Source: Bacteroidota bacterium
GTDB lineage: Bacteria > Bacteroidota > Bacteroidia > 2-12-FULL-35-15
Length of the DNA stretch: 64,000 nt
NCBI GenBank assembly: GCA_023251835.1
Contig: JAHEXZ010000019.1
Coordinates: 1 to 64,000, forward strand
Reading direction: 5' to 3'
Positions 34,623 to 44,016 of this stretch are shown here, in pieces; position 1 is the stretch's first letter, and each line of letters opens with the position of its first letter. The notes beneath the pieces were generated by a model, which was not told the origin of the DNA, searched no databases, and saw only the letters and a list, made by a program, of their open reading frames with translations. The translations under genes were made by a program, and so were the position numbers.

Positions 34623-34703
34623 TAGCAAAAACAATAAAAATTCATTATATATAAAACAGATTTTCACAATTAACCTTAGTACTAACCCTTAATCATAGAA
34701 AAC

Positions 34704-35102
34704 ATGTCATTTAACGCAAAATTATCTATTGAAGGCGGATCTGAAATCAGATTACTTCACTGCAGTTATTCTTTAAACAGGGATGTTGATGCAACTGGCC
34801 GTCCTTCTTCAATGGTACGTGGAGGAACGATACAGTTCACAATTGAATCCACTCACGACACTTCATTAAATGAATGGATGGTTGATCAATTTACTACAAA
34901 AAAGGGGAATGTTATTTTTTTGAAGCGTGATTCTAATACTAAAATGAAAGAATTGAAATTTGAAAATGCTTACATTGTAGCATTAACAGAATCATACGAT
35001 GCTGTTGGAGCTAACCCTATGACAATTCATTTTACTATTACAGCCGAAAAAATTTCAGTTGGCAGTGCAACGCATACCAATCCTTGGCCTAAAGAAGCCT
35101 AA
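34704..35102 (+). CDS. tssD: T6SS tube protein Hcp/TssD, copy 2
   Basis: 132 aa, near-identical to copy 1. Confidence 0.92.
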   Translation: MSFNAKLSIEGGSEIRLLHCSYSLNRDVDATGRPSSMVRGGTIQFTIESTHDTSLNEWMVDQFTTKKGNVIFLKRDSNTKMKELKFENAYIVALTESYDAVGANPMTIHFTITAEKISVGSATHTNPWPKEA

Positions 35103-35192
35103 AATAATTGTTAATTTTTAGTCCCGATAGCTATAGCTATTGGGGCTGAATTCAAAAAATTTATTTTATTAACCCTTAAAACCCCTAAAACT

Positions 35193-35591
35193 ATGTCATT
35201 TAAAGCAAATTTATCTATTGAAGGCGGTAGTGAAATCAGACTGTTGCATTGCAGTTACGCCCTTACCAGAGATGTTGATGCAACCGGCCGGCCATCGTCT
35301 GCAGTAAAAGGCGGAATTGTTAAATTTGTAATCGAATCAACTAATGATACTTCACTAAACGAGTGGATGGTTGATCAGTTTACACATAAAAATGGACATG
35401 TTGTTTTTATGAAACGGGATTCTAACACCAAAATGAAAGAATTGAAGTTTGAAAATGCCTACATTGTTGAATTAAATGAAATTTTCGATTCAGTTGGGGA
35501 AAATCCTTGTAAAATTCATTTCACAATTACTGCTGAAAAAATCAAAGTGGGAAGTGCTACTCATACAAATCCTTGGCCTAAGGAATCTTAA
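35193..35591 (+). CDS. tssD: T6SS tube protein Hcp/TssD, copy 3 (more diverged)
   Basis: 132 aa, same length and ends as copies 1/2. Confidence 0.92.
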   Translation: MSFKANLSIEGGSEIRLLHCSYALTRDVDATGRPSSAVKGGIVKFVIESTNDTSLNEWMVDQFTHKNGHVVFMKRDSNTKMKELKFENAYIVELNEIFDSVGENPCKIHFTITAEKIKVGSATHTNPWPKES

Positions 35592-35610
35592 ACAAAAATT
35601 ATTTTACCTA

Positions 35611-35653
35611 AAAAACGATCTGAAGGACTTTTTGTTTTTTAGATCGTTTTTTT
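35611..35653 (+). terminator. rho-independent terminator after the hcp cluster
   Basis: aaaaacgatct ... agatcgttttttt. Confidence 0.8.
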
Positions 35654-35776
35654 ATTTGTGGAATTCCCCGATAAAATCAGAAGGAGCAAGTCTTGTTTGT
35701 ACTAGGAACTGAAGTTGTAACGCTGAAATGCTTACTTTTAACCCAAATTTTACAAAGTAAAATTTCTGCTTGCAGC

Positions 35777-35842
35777 GATATAGTGTTTGTAAGATTTCCC
35801 AACGCGCTTGCTCAATAGAAAATCTTACAAACACTATATCGG
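35777..35842. repeat. 22-bp perfect inverted repeat with 22-nt loop
   Basis: CGATATAGTGTTTGTAAGATTT (35777-35798) / AAATCTTACAAACACTATATCG (35821-35842). Confidence 0.9.
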
Positions 35843-35903
35843 GATTAACCCTGATGCCATATATATTTCAGCGCACTTTGCATTTTTTATAGGATATTAA
35901 TCA

Positions 35904-38378
35904 ATGAAGAAATTATATATAGCACTTTTTTATAGCTTCCTTTTTATACTAAATAATGTTAATAGCTTCTCTCAATGTATTTCCTGTGATGTACATGCAT
36001 GTATTGATGTGATTGATTATCTTCATGTTCAGGGTAACCAAATGTGGTGGGTTCATCAGGGAGGCTCAAACCCAGGCCAACATTCCAGTTGTTCTGGTGA
36101 TGTATTATCTGTTAATGGAACACCTTGGGGAGCATGGAGTAATCCATTTATACTTGCCGGTGTTACAAGTTGTATGGATGTTACCTCCACAGTAACACAA
36201 TGTTCTAATAGTTGCAGTCTAATACAAGCCCCTAGCGGAAATAATGGTTGGGAAACCATTTATAAATTTGATGATAGCGGTCCTTCTGCGGCACACAATT
36301 ATAAAATTCTTTTCACTTTTTGTCCTTTCACACCTACTTCTACTTTTTCTGTTAGTTCCCCTGCGTGTGCAGGAAATGACGTAACCATTACATATACCGA
36401 CACAGCCACAGACACTGCGGCTTATAATTGGAATTTTGATGGGGCAACCATTGTATCGGGTTCAGGAAAAGGGCCTTATATAGTTAATTGGCCTGCCCCC
36501 GGTAATTATAATGTTACACTTGATGTTACAGAATGTTCCTCTACTTCTTCTACTACAACGGTTCCAGTAACAGTAGCAATAAGTCCTTCCTCTGCTTTTA
36601 ATACTATATCACCTGTTTGTAAAGATTCAATTTCTGTCATTACATATACAGGCAATGGCTCTGGTAGTGCCAACTATAACTGGAACTTTGATGGAGGTAA
36701 TATTATATCAGGCACCGGACAAGGACCTTATATGGTTAGTTGGCCTGTGGCCGGAACTAAAAATATTACGTTACAGGTAGATGAAAACGGATGTCTTTCG
36801 CCTGTTACAACAGATACAATAACGATTATCGCTCCCCCAACATCAACTTTTACTGCTTCTGCGCCCGTTTGCCAGGGCGATATGGCAACAATTGCATACA
36901 CAGGGAATGCCTTGGCAAGTGCTTCTTATAATTGGAATTTTGATGGTGGAACTATTGTGTCTGGCTCTACACAGGGACCTTATAGTATCCATTGGTCATC
37001 TTCTGGCACTAAAAATATCTCTCTTATTGTAACAGAAAACAGTTGTCCTTCATTAATAACAACGGTTCAGCAAATGGTTGAACCTCTTCCCTCGGCAAAT
37101 TTCATATTTTCAGATGTTTGCTTAAATGAAACAATGTTCTTCAATGATTCATCAATTGCTTCAGGTACGCCAATTGCCAGCTGGTCATGGAACTTTGGTG
37201 ATAACAGCCCTGTTAACAATAACCAGAATCCCTCTTATACTTATAGCAACAATGCAACATATAGTGTTTCTCTACTGGTAACGGATAGCAGTGGCTGCAA
37301 AAATGCTGTTACAAAAACAGTTATTGTTCATCCGCTACCAACAGCTATCGTTTCTACATCAAATGTTTGTCACGGCTCTACAGCACAATTTAACAGCCAA
37401 TCGGTAATCACAACCCCTGATAGTATTATTCTTTCGTTATGGGATTTTGGAGATGGCAATACTTCTGGTGGTACATCTGTTGCGCATCTTTACTCGGCAG
37501 CCGGATCATATTCAGTTAAATTACTGGTTACTTCAAATGCCGGTTGTCCTGATTCCGTTACTGCAGTATTTGTTGTTAATCCCAACCCTTCTGTAGCTTT
37601 TATTTCCAGTGACACAGTTGGATGTACTCCTCTTTGTATTTCTTTCCAGGATTCAACTCCTGGCTCTAATATCCAGTGGGTGTGGCAAACTGGCGATGGA
37701 ACAACAGTAAACAATTCACAGAATTTTAATCATTGCTATACAAATGATTCAGTCTTTTCACAAGTATTTTACAGTCCAGGTATCACAGTTACTTCTGATA
37801 GTGGATGTATAAGCGCGTTAACAAAAAATAATTATATTGCTGTATATCCTAACCCACTTGCAGGTTTCATAGCTCAACCGGATACTGAACCTTACACCAC
37901 TCCAATTATTTCGCTTACCGACTTATCTATCGGAACAACATCCTGGAAATGGAATTTTGGTGATCTTCAAACAGATTCTTCATCCACTCCTTTACCTCAT
38001 TTTTATGCTGATACGGGAACCTATACTATAACTTTGATTTCATCTAACTCCTATAATTGTAAGGATACGGCATATCAAACAGTAAGTATAGAACCCGATT
38101 TTGTATTTTATATTCCAAATGCATTCACTCCGGATGAAGACGGTATTAATGATACTTTTTCTGCTAAAGGAACCTTCGTCAGCTCTTATGAAATGAGAAT
38201 ATTTGACCGTTGGGGAAATATGGTTTTCTTCTCCGATAGTTTGGATAAACCTTGGGGTGGTAAAATAATCAACAGTGAAACCACAGCCCAACGCGATGTA
38301 TATATTTATTCGATTATGGTTACGGATATAAAAAACCGTAAACACAATTATAAAGGACTTGTTTCTTTAATTAGGTAA
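35904..38378 (+). CDS. secreted multi-PKD-domain protein with T9SS type B (gliding-motility-like) C-terminal domain
   Basis: Signal peptide; repeated PKD motifs (WNFGDNSPVNNNQNPSYTYSNNATYSVSLLVTDSSGC); C-term FYIPNAFTPDEDGINDTFSAKG...MRIFDRWGNMVFFSD...YIYSIMVTDIKNRKHNYKGLVSLIR. Confidence 0.9.
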   Translation: MKKLYIALFYSFLFILNNVNSFSQCISCDVHACIDVIDYLHVQGNQMWWVHQGGSNPGQHSSCSGDVLSVNGTPWGAWSNPFILAGVTSCMDVTSTVTQCSNSCSLIQAPSGNNGWETIYKFDDSGPSAAHNYKILFTFCPFTPTSTFSVSSPACAGNDVTITYTDTATDTAAYNWNFDGATIVSGSGKGPYIVNWPAPGNYNVTLDVTECSSTSSTTTVPVTVAISPSSAFNTISPVCKDSISVITYTGNGSGSANYNWNFDGGNIISGTGQGPYMVSWPVAGTKNITLQVDENGCLSPVTTDTITIIAPPTSTFTASAPVCQGDMATIAYTGNALASASYNWNFDGGTIVSGSTQGPYSIHWSSSGTKNISLIVTENSCPSLITTVQQMVEPLPSANFIFSDVCLNETMFFNDSSIASGTPIASWSWNFGDNSPVNNNQNPSYTYSNNATYSVSLLVTDSSGCKNAVTKTVIVHPLPTAIVSTSNVCHGSTAQFNSQSVITTPDSIILSLWDFGDGNTSGGTSVAHLYSAAGSYSVKLLVTSNAGCPDSVTAVFVVNPNPSVAFISSDTVGCTPLCISFQDSTPGSNIQWVWQTGDGTTVNNSQNFNHCYTNDSVFSQVFYSPGITVTSDSGCISALTKNNYIAVYPNPLAGFIAQPDTEPYTTPIISLTDLSIGTTSWKWNFGDLQTDSSSTPLPHFYADTGTYTITLISSNSYNCKDTAYQTVSIEPDFVFYIPNAFTPDEDGINDTFSAKGTFVSSYEMRIFDRWGNMVFFSDSLDKPWGGKIINSETTAQRDVYIYSIMVTDIKNRKHNYKGLVSLIR

Positions 38379-38813
38379 AATATTGATTTGGTGTAACGCC
38401 TCCGGGGTTATTTGTGCATTTTCTTGTACACCTTATTGATTTTTGGTGGGTTAAACCGGGATTTTTCAGTTGATTTTTTAAATCAACTGAAAACAGCTCC
38501 TGATAAGGAGCGTACCCGGTAACCCCGACTTAGAAAATCTTACCCTGAGCAATTTTGCGAAGTTTAGATTTTATTAATCGTTTGCAGTTCAATAAAAATT
38601 GAACTGTAATATTTGGGTTAAAATAAATAATTTAAAAAAGGTATAATCTTCGTTTTTTTTCTTTAACTTAGTATCTTTAGTACAATAGGGTTTCATATTG
38701 ACCTTAACTTTATGAGAGATTCTGTAAGATAAATTTATGGATACAACTAAAAAAAGTTACAACATCACTCAATAAATATATTAACCTGCTTTATTTATTA
38801 AAATTATCAAGTT

Positions 38814-40631
38814 ATGGAAACACACGTTAAAACCAATATTGAGCTTGGTGGTCAAAAAAAAATCACAGCTTTTAAACAACTGAATATTAAGCAGAGTGAA
38901 AACAATCATCATTCATTTGAGCTGAGATTGCCGCTTCAGGATGTTGAAGGCAATGACATTGTTAACCTTCAGAAAAGCAAAGATTTTATTGGCAAACCAA
39001 TTAAAATAGAAATACTGCCTGAAAAAAATTCTAAACAAACAAACCAGTTTAATCAATTTAACGGAATCATTACTGATATAAAAATTTCGCGCTTTGGCGG
39101 AAATATAAGTGATCTTATTATCTGTGGTTATAGCCCGACAATAATTTTGGATGATGGGCCCAACACCAGATCATTCTCAGAAAAATCATTAAGCCAAATC
39201 ATCAATGAAGTTTTAAAACCTTATCCTAAAAATGATTTGATTTGTAAAATAAACCCTGTTCCTGATACAACAATTCCTTTCTTAATTCAATATAATGAAA
39301 GTAATTTTAACTTCTTGCAAAGAATTACACAAACCTACGGACAATGGTCATATTATAATGGAAAAGATTTTATTTTAGGTAACCTTGAATCAGATAATGA
39401 CCAGATTGAATTAAACGTAGGCCAGGATTTGATCGATTTTGAATTAGGACTCCGATTGCGACCACTTAAATACAAAGCTACCAGCTATCAATATGAAGAA
39501 AATCAAACTATAGAACACTCCGGAAGCCAGGTTGCCCTTTCTGGGCTTGACCAAAACGGAAGCTTTGCCAGCCAGGAATCAGATAGTTTATATGGACAAG
39601 AACCATTAAACAATTCACATCATTTTTTTAAAAATTTAAATGAACAAAAAGATTTTTATAAAAGTAAAAAATCTTCAAATGCTGCCGGACTTGTAATTGC
39701 CAGAGGAATGAGTGTAAATCCTAAATTAAAAGTTGGCTCGAAAGTAACTATCAAATCTGCAGCAGATAAACAAAAAGAAAATTATGGTTCTTATACCATT
39801 ATAAATGTTTCGCATTATACAGATGGTATGGGTATATACAAAAACAGTTTTGAGGCAATTCCTTCTACTTTAACCATTCCTCCTCAAAACCCAAACTGTA
39901 GCGTACCAACATGTGGTATTCAACCGGCAACAGTTAAAGACAATAATGATCCCGATAAATTAGGAAGAATAAGAGTACAATTTTTCTGGCAAAAAAGCCC
40001 TGAAAAAACGCCATGGATACGTATGGTTACTCCTCATTCCGGGAAGAATAAAGGCTTTCAGTTTTTGCCTGAAGTTGGTGATGAAGTATTAGTGGGCTTT
40101 GAAAATAATAATCCGGATTTTCCTTATGTAATTGGTTCCTTATATCATGGAAAAGCAAACCATTCCGACAGGTTTGATGCCGACAATTATGTAAAAACAA
40201 TTCGTACAGTAAGTAATAATGAAATAAAATTTTTTGATAAGCCCGGTGAAGAAACAATCACTATACATAATAAAGAATCTGCCAACATTATTGTGTTGAA
40301 TATTAAAGAAGATAAAATATACATTAAATCAAACGGCACAATTGAAATGCTTGCCAAGGATATAAAAGTAGATGCTGAAAAAACAATTAAAATGAAAGCA
40401 GATGAAATTACTATATCCTCAAAAAGCAAAATGTTGCTGGAATCAGAAAATTCATTTACTGTAAAAAATAAAACTTCAAAAATGGAGTCGAACAGCAAAG
40501 CAGAAATTAAATCGGCAGGTAAAATGGAAATCCAGGCTGCCTCAGGCTTAGATATTGATGGCGGGCCAAAAGCGTCTTTATCGTCATCAGCTCAAATGGA
40601 AATAAAATCCGGACTGGTAAAGATTAACTAA
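38814..40631 (+). CDS. vgrG: T6SS spike protein VgrG/TssI
   Basis: 605 aa; YNESNFNFLQRITQTYGQWSYYNG; DPDKLGRIRVQFFWQ...TPWIRMVTPHSGKNKGFQFLPEVGDEVLVGFENNNPDFPYVIGSLYHG; beta-helical C-terminus. Confidence 0.93.
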   Translation: METHVKTNIELGGQKKITAFKQLNIKQSENNHHSFELRLPLQDVEGNDIVNLQKSKDFIGKPIKIEILPEKNSKQTNQFNQFNGIITDIKISRFGGNISDLIICGYSPTIILDDGPNTRSFSEKSLSQIINEVLKPYPKNDLICKINPVPDTTIPFLIQYNESNFNFLQRITQTYGQWSYYNGKDFILGNLESDNDQIELNVGQDLIDFELGLRLRPLKYKATSYQYEENQTIEHSGSQVALSGLDQNGSFASQESDSLYGQEPLNNSHHFFKNLNEQKDFYKSKKSSNAAGLVIARGMSVNPKLKVGSKVTIKSAADKQKENYGSYTIINVSHYTDGMGIYKNSFEAIPSTLTIPPQNPNCSVPTCGIQPATVKDNNDPDKLGRIRVQFFWQKSPEKTPWIRMVTPHSGKNKGFQFLPEVGDEVLVGFENNNPDFPYVIGSLYHGKANHSDRFDADNYVKTIRTVSNNEIKFFDKPGEETITIHNKESANIIVLNIKEDKIYIKSNGTIEMLAKDIKVDAEKTIKMKADEITISSKSKMLLESENSFTVKNKTSKMESNSKAEIKSAGKMEIQAASGLDIDGGPKASLSSSAQMEIKSGLVKIN

Positions 40632-40702
40632 GAATTTTTGAATTTTAGAGTTAAAGGAATTGCAACTATAGAAAGTATAATTCAAAAATTACAAAAAAAC
40701 GT

Positions 40703-41131
40703 ATGCAATATTATAGCTTCCCTTTATTATTTACCGACTTATTAAAAAAAAACGATCTGGCAAAATGCCGTGATATAAAAGAATCTATAAGTCAGAACAT
40801 TCATTTGATTTTAATTACCCATTTCGGAGAATATAAGCAGGATCCTTCCTATGGGTGCTCTATCTGGGATAATGATTTTGAAAATATTGTTTCAATAAAC
40901 TTATGGAAAGAACAGGTTGGAAAGTCTTTAAAAATTGTTTTAACTAATCATGAACAACGATTAACAAATATTACTGTTAAAACAGATATTGGGCAGGAAG
41001 AAGTTGTAAACTCACACTTAAAAAAACTAAAGAAAAAGGTAGAGGTTAGTGTTGAAGCCAATATAGTTGAAACCAATGAACCTTTTTATTTTAGAGACAG
41101 CCTATTCATTAGTCCTTTATCTTTTGATTAA
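40703..41131 (+). CDS. tssE: T6SS baseplate TssE (gp25-like)
   Basis: 142 aa; SISQNIHLILITHFGEYKQDPSYGCSIWDNDFENI. Confidence 0.85.
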   Translation: MQYYSFPLLFTDLLKKNDLAKCRDIKESISQNIHLILITHFGEYKQDPSYGCSIWDNDFENIVSINLWKEQVGKSLKIVLTNHEQRLTNITVKTDIGQEEVVNSHLKKLKKKVEVSVEANIVETNEPFYFRDSLFISPLSFD

Positions 41132-41134
41132 TAT

Positions 41135-42988
41135 ATGAGTAACAATAACACCAGTGACAAGATTAAAAACCGCTTGTTAAAAAATGCTTCCCTGCTTTGG
41201 GGAGTCCAACAAGCTGAGCTGAGCGGATTCGATCCTGTTGTAAATATGCTTTTTGGCTCCTGCTCAAAAGAATTTGAAAAAATATATAATGAACAGGATG
41301 CATCTCAGGCAAGAGTTTTGGAAAGACTCTCTAAACTGCTTTTACCGGAAGTAAATGTTGGATCCATACCAGCCCATGGAATTGTTCATGGCAGACCCAA
41401 TGAACCTGTTTCTATTTTGAGTAAAAATTCGCAGTTATTCTATAGAAAAAGCAGGCCTGCAAGTGAAAGCAGCTATAAAGAAAATTATTTTGATATTCAT
41501 TTTGCCCCGCTTAGTGATGTATTGATAGTAGATGGAAGAATTAAATATTCAGTATCTCCACACGGATTATATGAACACAAAGATGTTTATATCAAAGAAA
41601 AACTTTTTGGTTATGAAAATAACATCTCTAACAAACTCACCTGCTATCTTGGAATAGAGCTAAATTCAGCTATTGAAAACTTAGACAAACTTAGTATTTA
41701 CTTCGACTGGTCGTCCAATTCTGAAAAAGAACGGCTGTATGATTCTTTACCTTTTGTAAGATCCTCCATTGATGGCAGGGAAATTCCTGCTTCCACAGGT
41801 TTTAAAATGGGTAATCTGAATTTAAAAAGCGAGTTTGTGTTAAATGAAAGCAATGACCTGTTAAACAATATTGAACATACTGTAGCTTCTTTCTATAAAA
41901 ACAGGTTTATTACTATAGATATTAAAAATAAAAAAGGAGGCATTAATTCCATTGAAAAGAAGAAATATCCTTTACACTTTCCTGACTTGTTTGGCCCCAA
42001 AAATTTAGATAAACTACAATCAGATTTACTATGGATTGAATTTAAATTTCCTTCTTATATTTCTGACGAGGTTCTTGATGAATTGGTTTGCACTATTAAC
42101 TCTTTCCCTGTTTGTAACAAAAAACTAAATGAATTAACATTCAGAATTCAATCAAATTTTAATATAGTTCCGTTAAGTACACACGAGGACTATTTATATA
42201 ACGTGCAGTCAGTTAAATCATTCAATGGCGAACGCTATAATTCTATTAAAGTATCTGATACCAATAAAATAGAAAATGGCGAATATGTAGTCAGAAAGGG
42301 AGGAGTTGAAAGGTTTGATCAACGAAATGCCAAAGACCTGCTGAATTATTTAATTGATTTGCTTAGAGATGAAAGTGCTTCTTTTGCCCTCTTCGGGCAG
42401 GAAGCCATTTCAACCAATTTATTTGAATTAAACCAGCAATTAGCTGCGCTTGAACAAAAAGTAAAAAAAGGAAAAGGTGGGGAAGCTGCTAATTATTTAA
42501 TGATAAAACCTAAATCAACAAAGGATAATATTTTTGTTGAATACTGGACTACTGCCGGTGAAAAAGCAAACAATATACGAATAGGGTCTAAACTACTTAC
42601 CTCTTCAGCCATTGATATAAGAACAGATGAGCTTATTTTACTCTCTAATACACTTGGTGGCAGAGACCCTCTAAACCAGTCTGAAGTATTAAATAATTTT
42701 AAGTCGGCATTAATTACAAGGGACAGGATTGTAACCACAGCCGATATCAAAGTTTTTTGCACTAAAGAGTTTCAGGGACAAGTGAAACATATTTCATTTG
42801 AGAAAAAATTTGAGGTGAGTGATAAAGCCAATGCAGGCTTTGTTAAATATTTAGAAGTAGAAATAGAGCCTGCCAATTATGAAAAATATAAACCTGAAGA
42901 ATGGGAATCAATAGCTGCTATTCTACAGTCAAAATTAGAAACAAAATCATCTTTTATATTGCCTCTTAAAGTGCGGATCAAGAATTAA
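41135..42988 (+). CDS. tssF: T6SS baseplate TssF
   Basis: 617 aa between tssE and tssG; KIKNRLLKNASLLWGVQQAELSGFDPVVNMLFGSCSKEFEKIY; RLSKLLLPEVNVGSIPAHGIVHGRP. Confidence 0.8.
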   Translation: MSNNNTSDKIKNRLLKNASLLWGVQQAELSGFDPVVNMLFGSCSKEFEKIYNEQDASQARVLERLSKLLLPEVNVGSIPAHGIVHGRPNEPVSILSKNSQLFYRKSRPASESSYKENYFDIHFAPLSDVLIVDGRIKYSVSPHGLYEHKDVYIKEKLFGYENNISNKLTCYLGIELNSAIENLDKLSIYFDWSSNSEKERLYDSLPFVRSSIDGREIPASTGFKMGNLNLKSEFVLNESNDLLNNIEHTVASFYKNRFITIDIKNKKGGINSIEKKKYPLHFPDLFGPKNLDKLQSDLLWIEFKFPSYISDEVLDELVCTINSFPVCNKKLNELTFRIQSNFNIVPLSTHEDYLYNVQSVKSFNGERYNSIKVSDTNKIENGEYVVRKGGVERFDQRNAKDLLNYLIDLLRDESASFALFGQEAISTNLFELNQQLAALEQKVKKGKGGEAANYLMIKPKSTKDNIFVEYWTTAGEKANNIRIGSKLLTSSAIDIRTDELILLSNTLGGRDPLNQSEVLNNFKSALITRDRIVTTADIKVFCTKEFQGQVKHISFEKKFEVSDKANAGFVKYLEVEIEPANYEKYKPEEWESIAAILQSKLETKSSFILPLKVRIKN

Positions 42989-43909
42989 ATGAAAACAGTC
43001 CCCTTAAAAGTTGATGGTATAGCTTCCGATGTTAAAGCCGAAGTTATAGGAGCAGGTCTGGTTGAAAATGGCACCAGGATAGATGATATTGTTATTAAAC
43101 CTGTTGGCATTTCACAACGTAATGTAAGAAAAGATGTACTCGAAATTTACTATAAACAGGGAGCTCCTGACAATGAAGAATACCTGTTTTTAGATGTTTC
43201 AAGGGAAAGTATATACGATACCTTACCCCAAGGTGTTTTTCATCAAGCCAAAATTACCGGAAGAAAAAGAACTTCCGATGATTTAATCGAGGAAATGAAA
43301 CTGTTTAAAAAACAGGAAGAAGCCGCCAGGCTCTTTTTTCTTGCACTCGAAAAAGAATATGGCAGACTCCGCTTATCAGAGGAATTAGAAGAAAGAAAAT
43401 CTATTCTTGGTTTTTCAGAACACTATAAATATGACCTGTATTTAAAAATATGGCCTGAATTAAAAAAAATTGACCCAAAATATCTTCCCCTTCTGTTTCA
43501 GATTCTTCCTGAAAGCTACAAAATATCAGGTAACTATAAGCTAATTTCAAAGTTATTAGAGATTGTTTGTAATAAACCTGTTGATATAAAAAAAATAGAA
43601 AATTCAAGAATAAATTATGCCAATACTGTCCATAACAATTTAGGAAATTGTTTATTGGGGCTCAACTTTATTCTTGGTAACCAATATATTGACTTTGACC
43701 CGCATCTTGAAATTAATGTCAGAGAAATTGAAAGAAAGGAATTAGCAGACTTTTTGCCCAACGGCAAAATCAGAAAAGTAGTAGACCTATTATGTGAACA
43801 TTTTTTTTCTTATTCGGCTGAAATTAATGTACTTTTGTTTTTGCAAAAAGAGGAAGAAGGTATCTATTTATCGGATGGGGAAGTTGTAAGTTACTTAGGT
43901 TATAATTAA
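42989..43909 (+). CDS. tssG: T6SS baseplate TssG-like
   Basis: 306 aa directly abutting tssF; position and size; FILGNQYIDFDPHLEINV. Confidence 0.7.
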   Translation: MKTVPLKVDGIASDVKAEVIGAGLVENGTRIDDIVIKPVGISQRNVRKDVLEIYYKQGAPDNEEYLFLDVSRESIYDTLPQGVFHQAKITGRKRTSDDLIEEMKLFKKQEEAARLFFLALEKEYGRLRLSEELEERKSILGFSEHYKYDLYLKIWPELKKIDPKYLPLLFQILPESYKISGNYKLISKLLEIVCNKPVDIKKIENSRINYANTVHNNLGNCLLGLNFILGNQYIDFDPHLEINVREIERKELADFLPNGKIRKVVDLLCEHFFSYSAEINVLLFLQKEEEGIYLSDGEVVSYLGYN

Positions 43910-44016
43910 ATTCCAACGAATTACGCCCTTTGACTTCGCTCAGGGTGACGCGAGTTACAAATGACTAAACATGTTTGTAATCCCGGAAATGTTCGTAATT
44001 CGATAAAATTCGTAGT

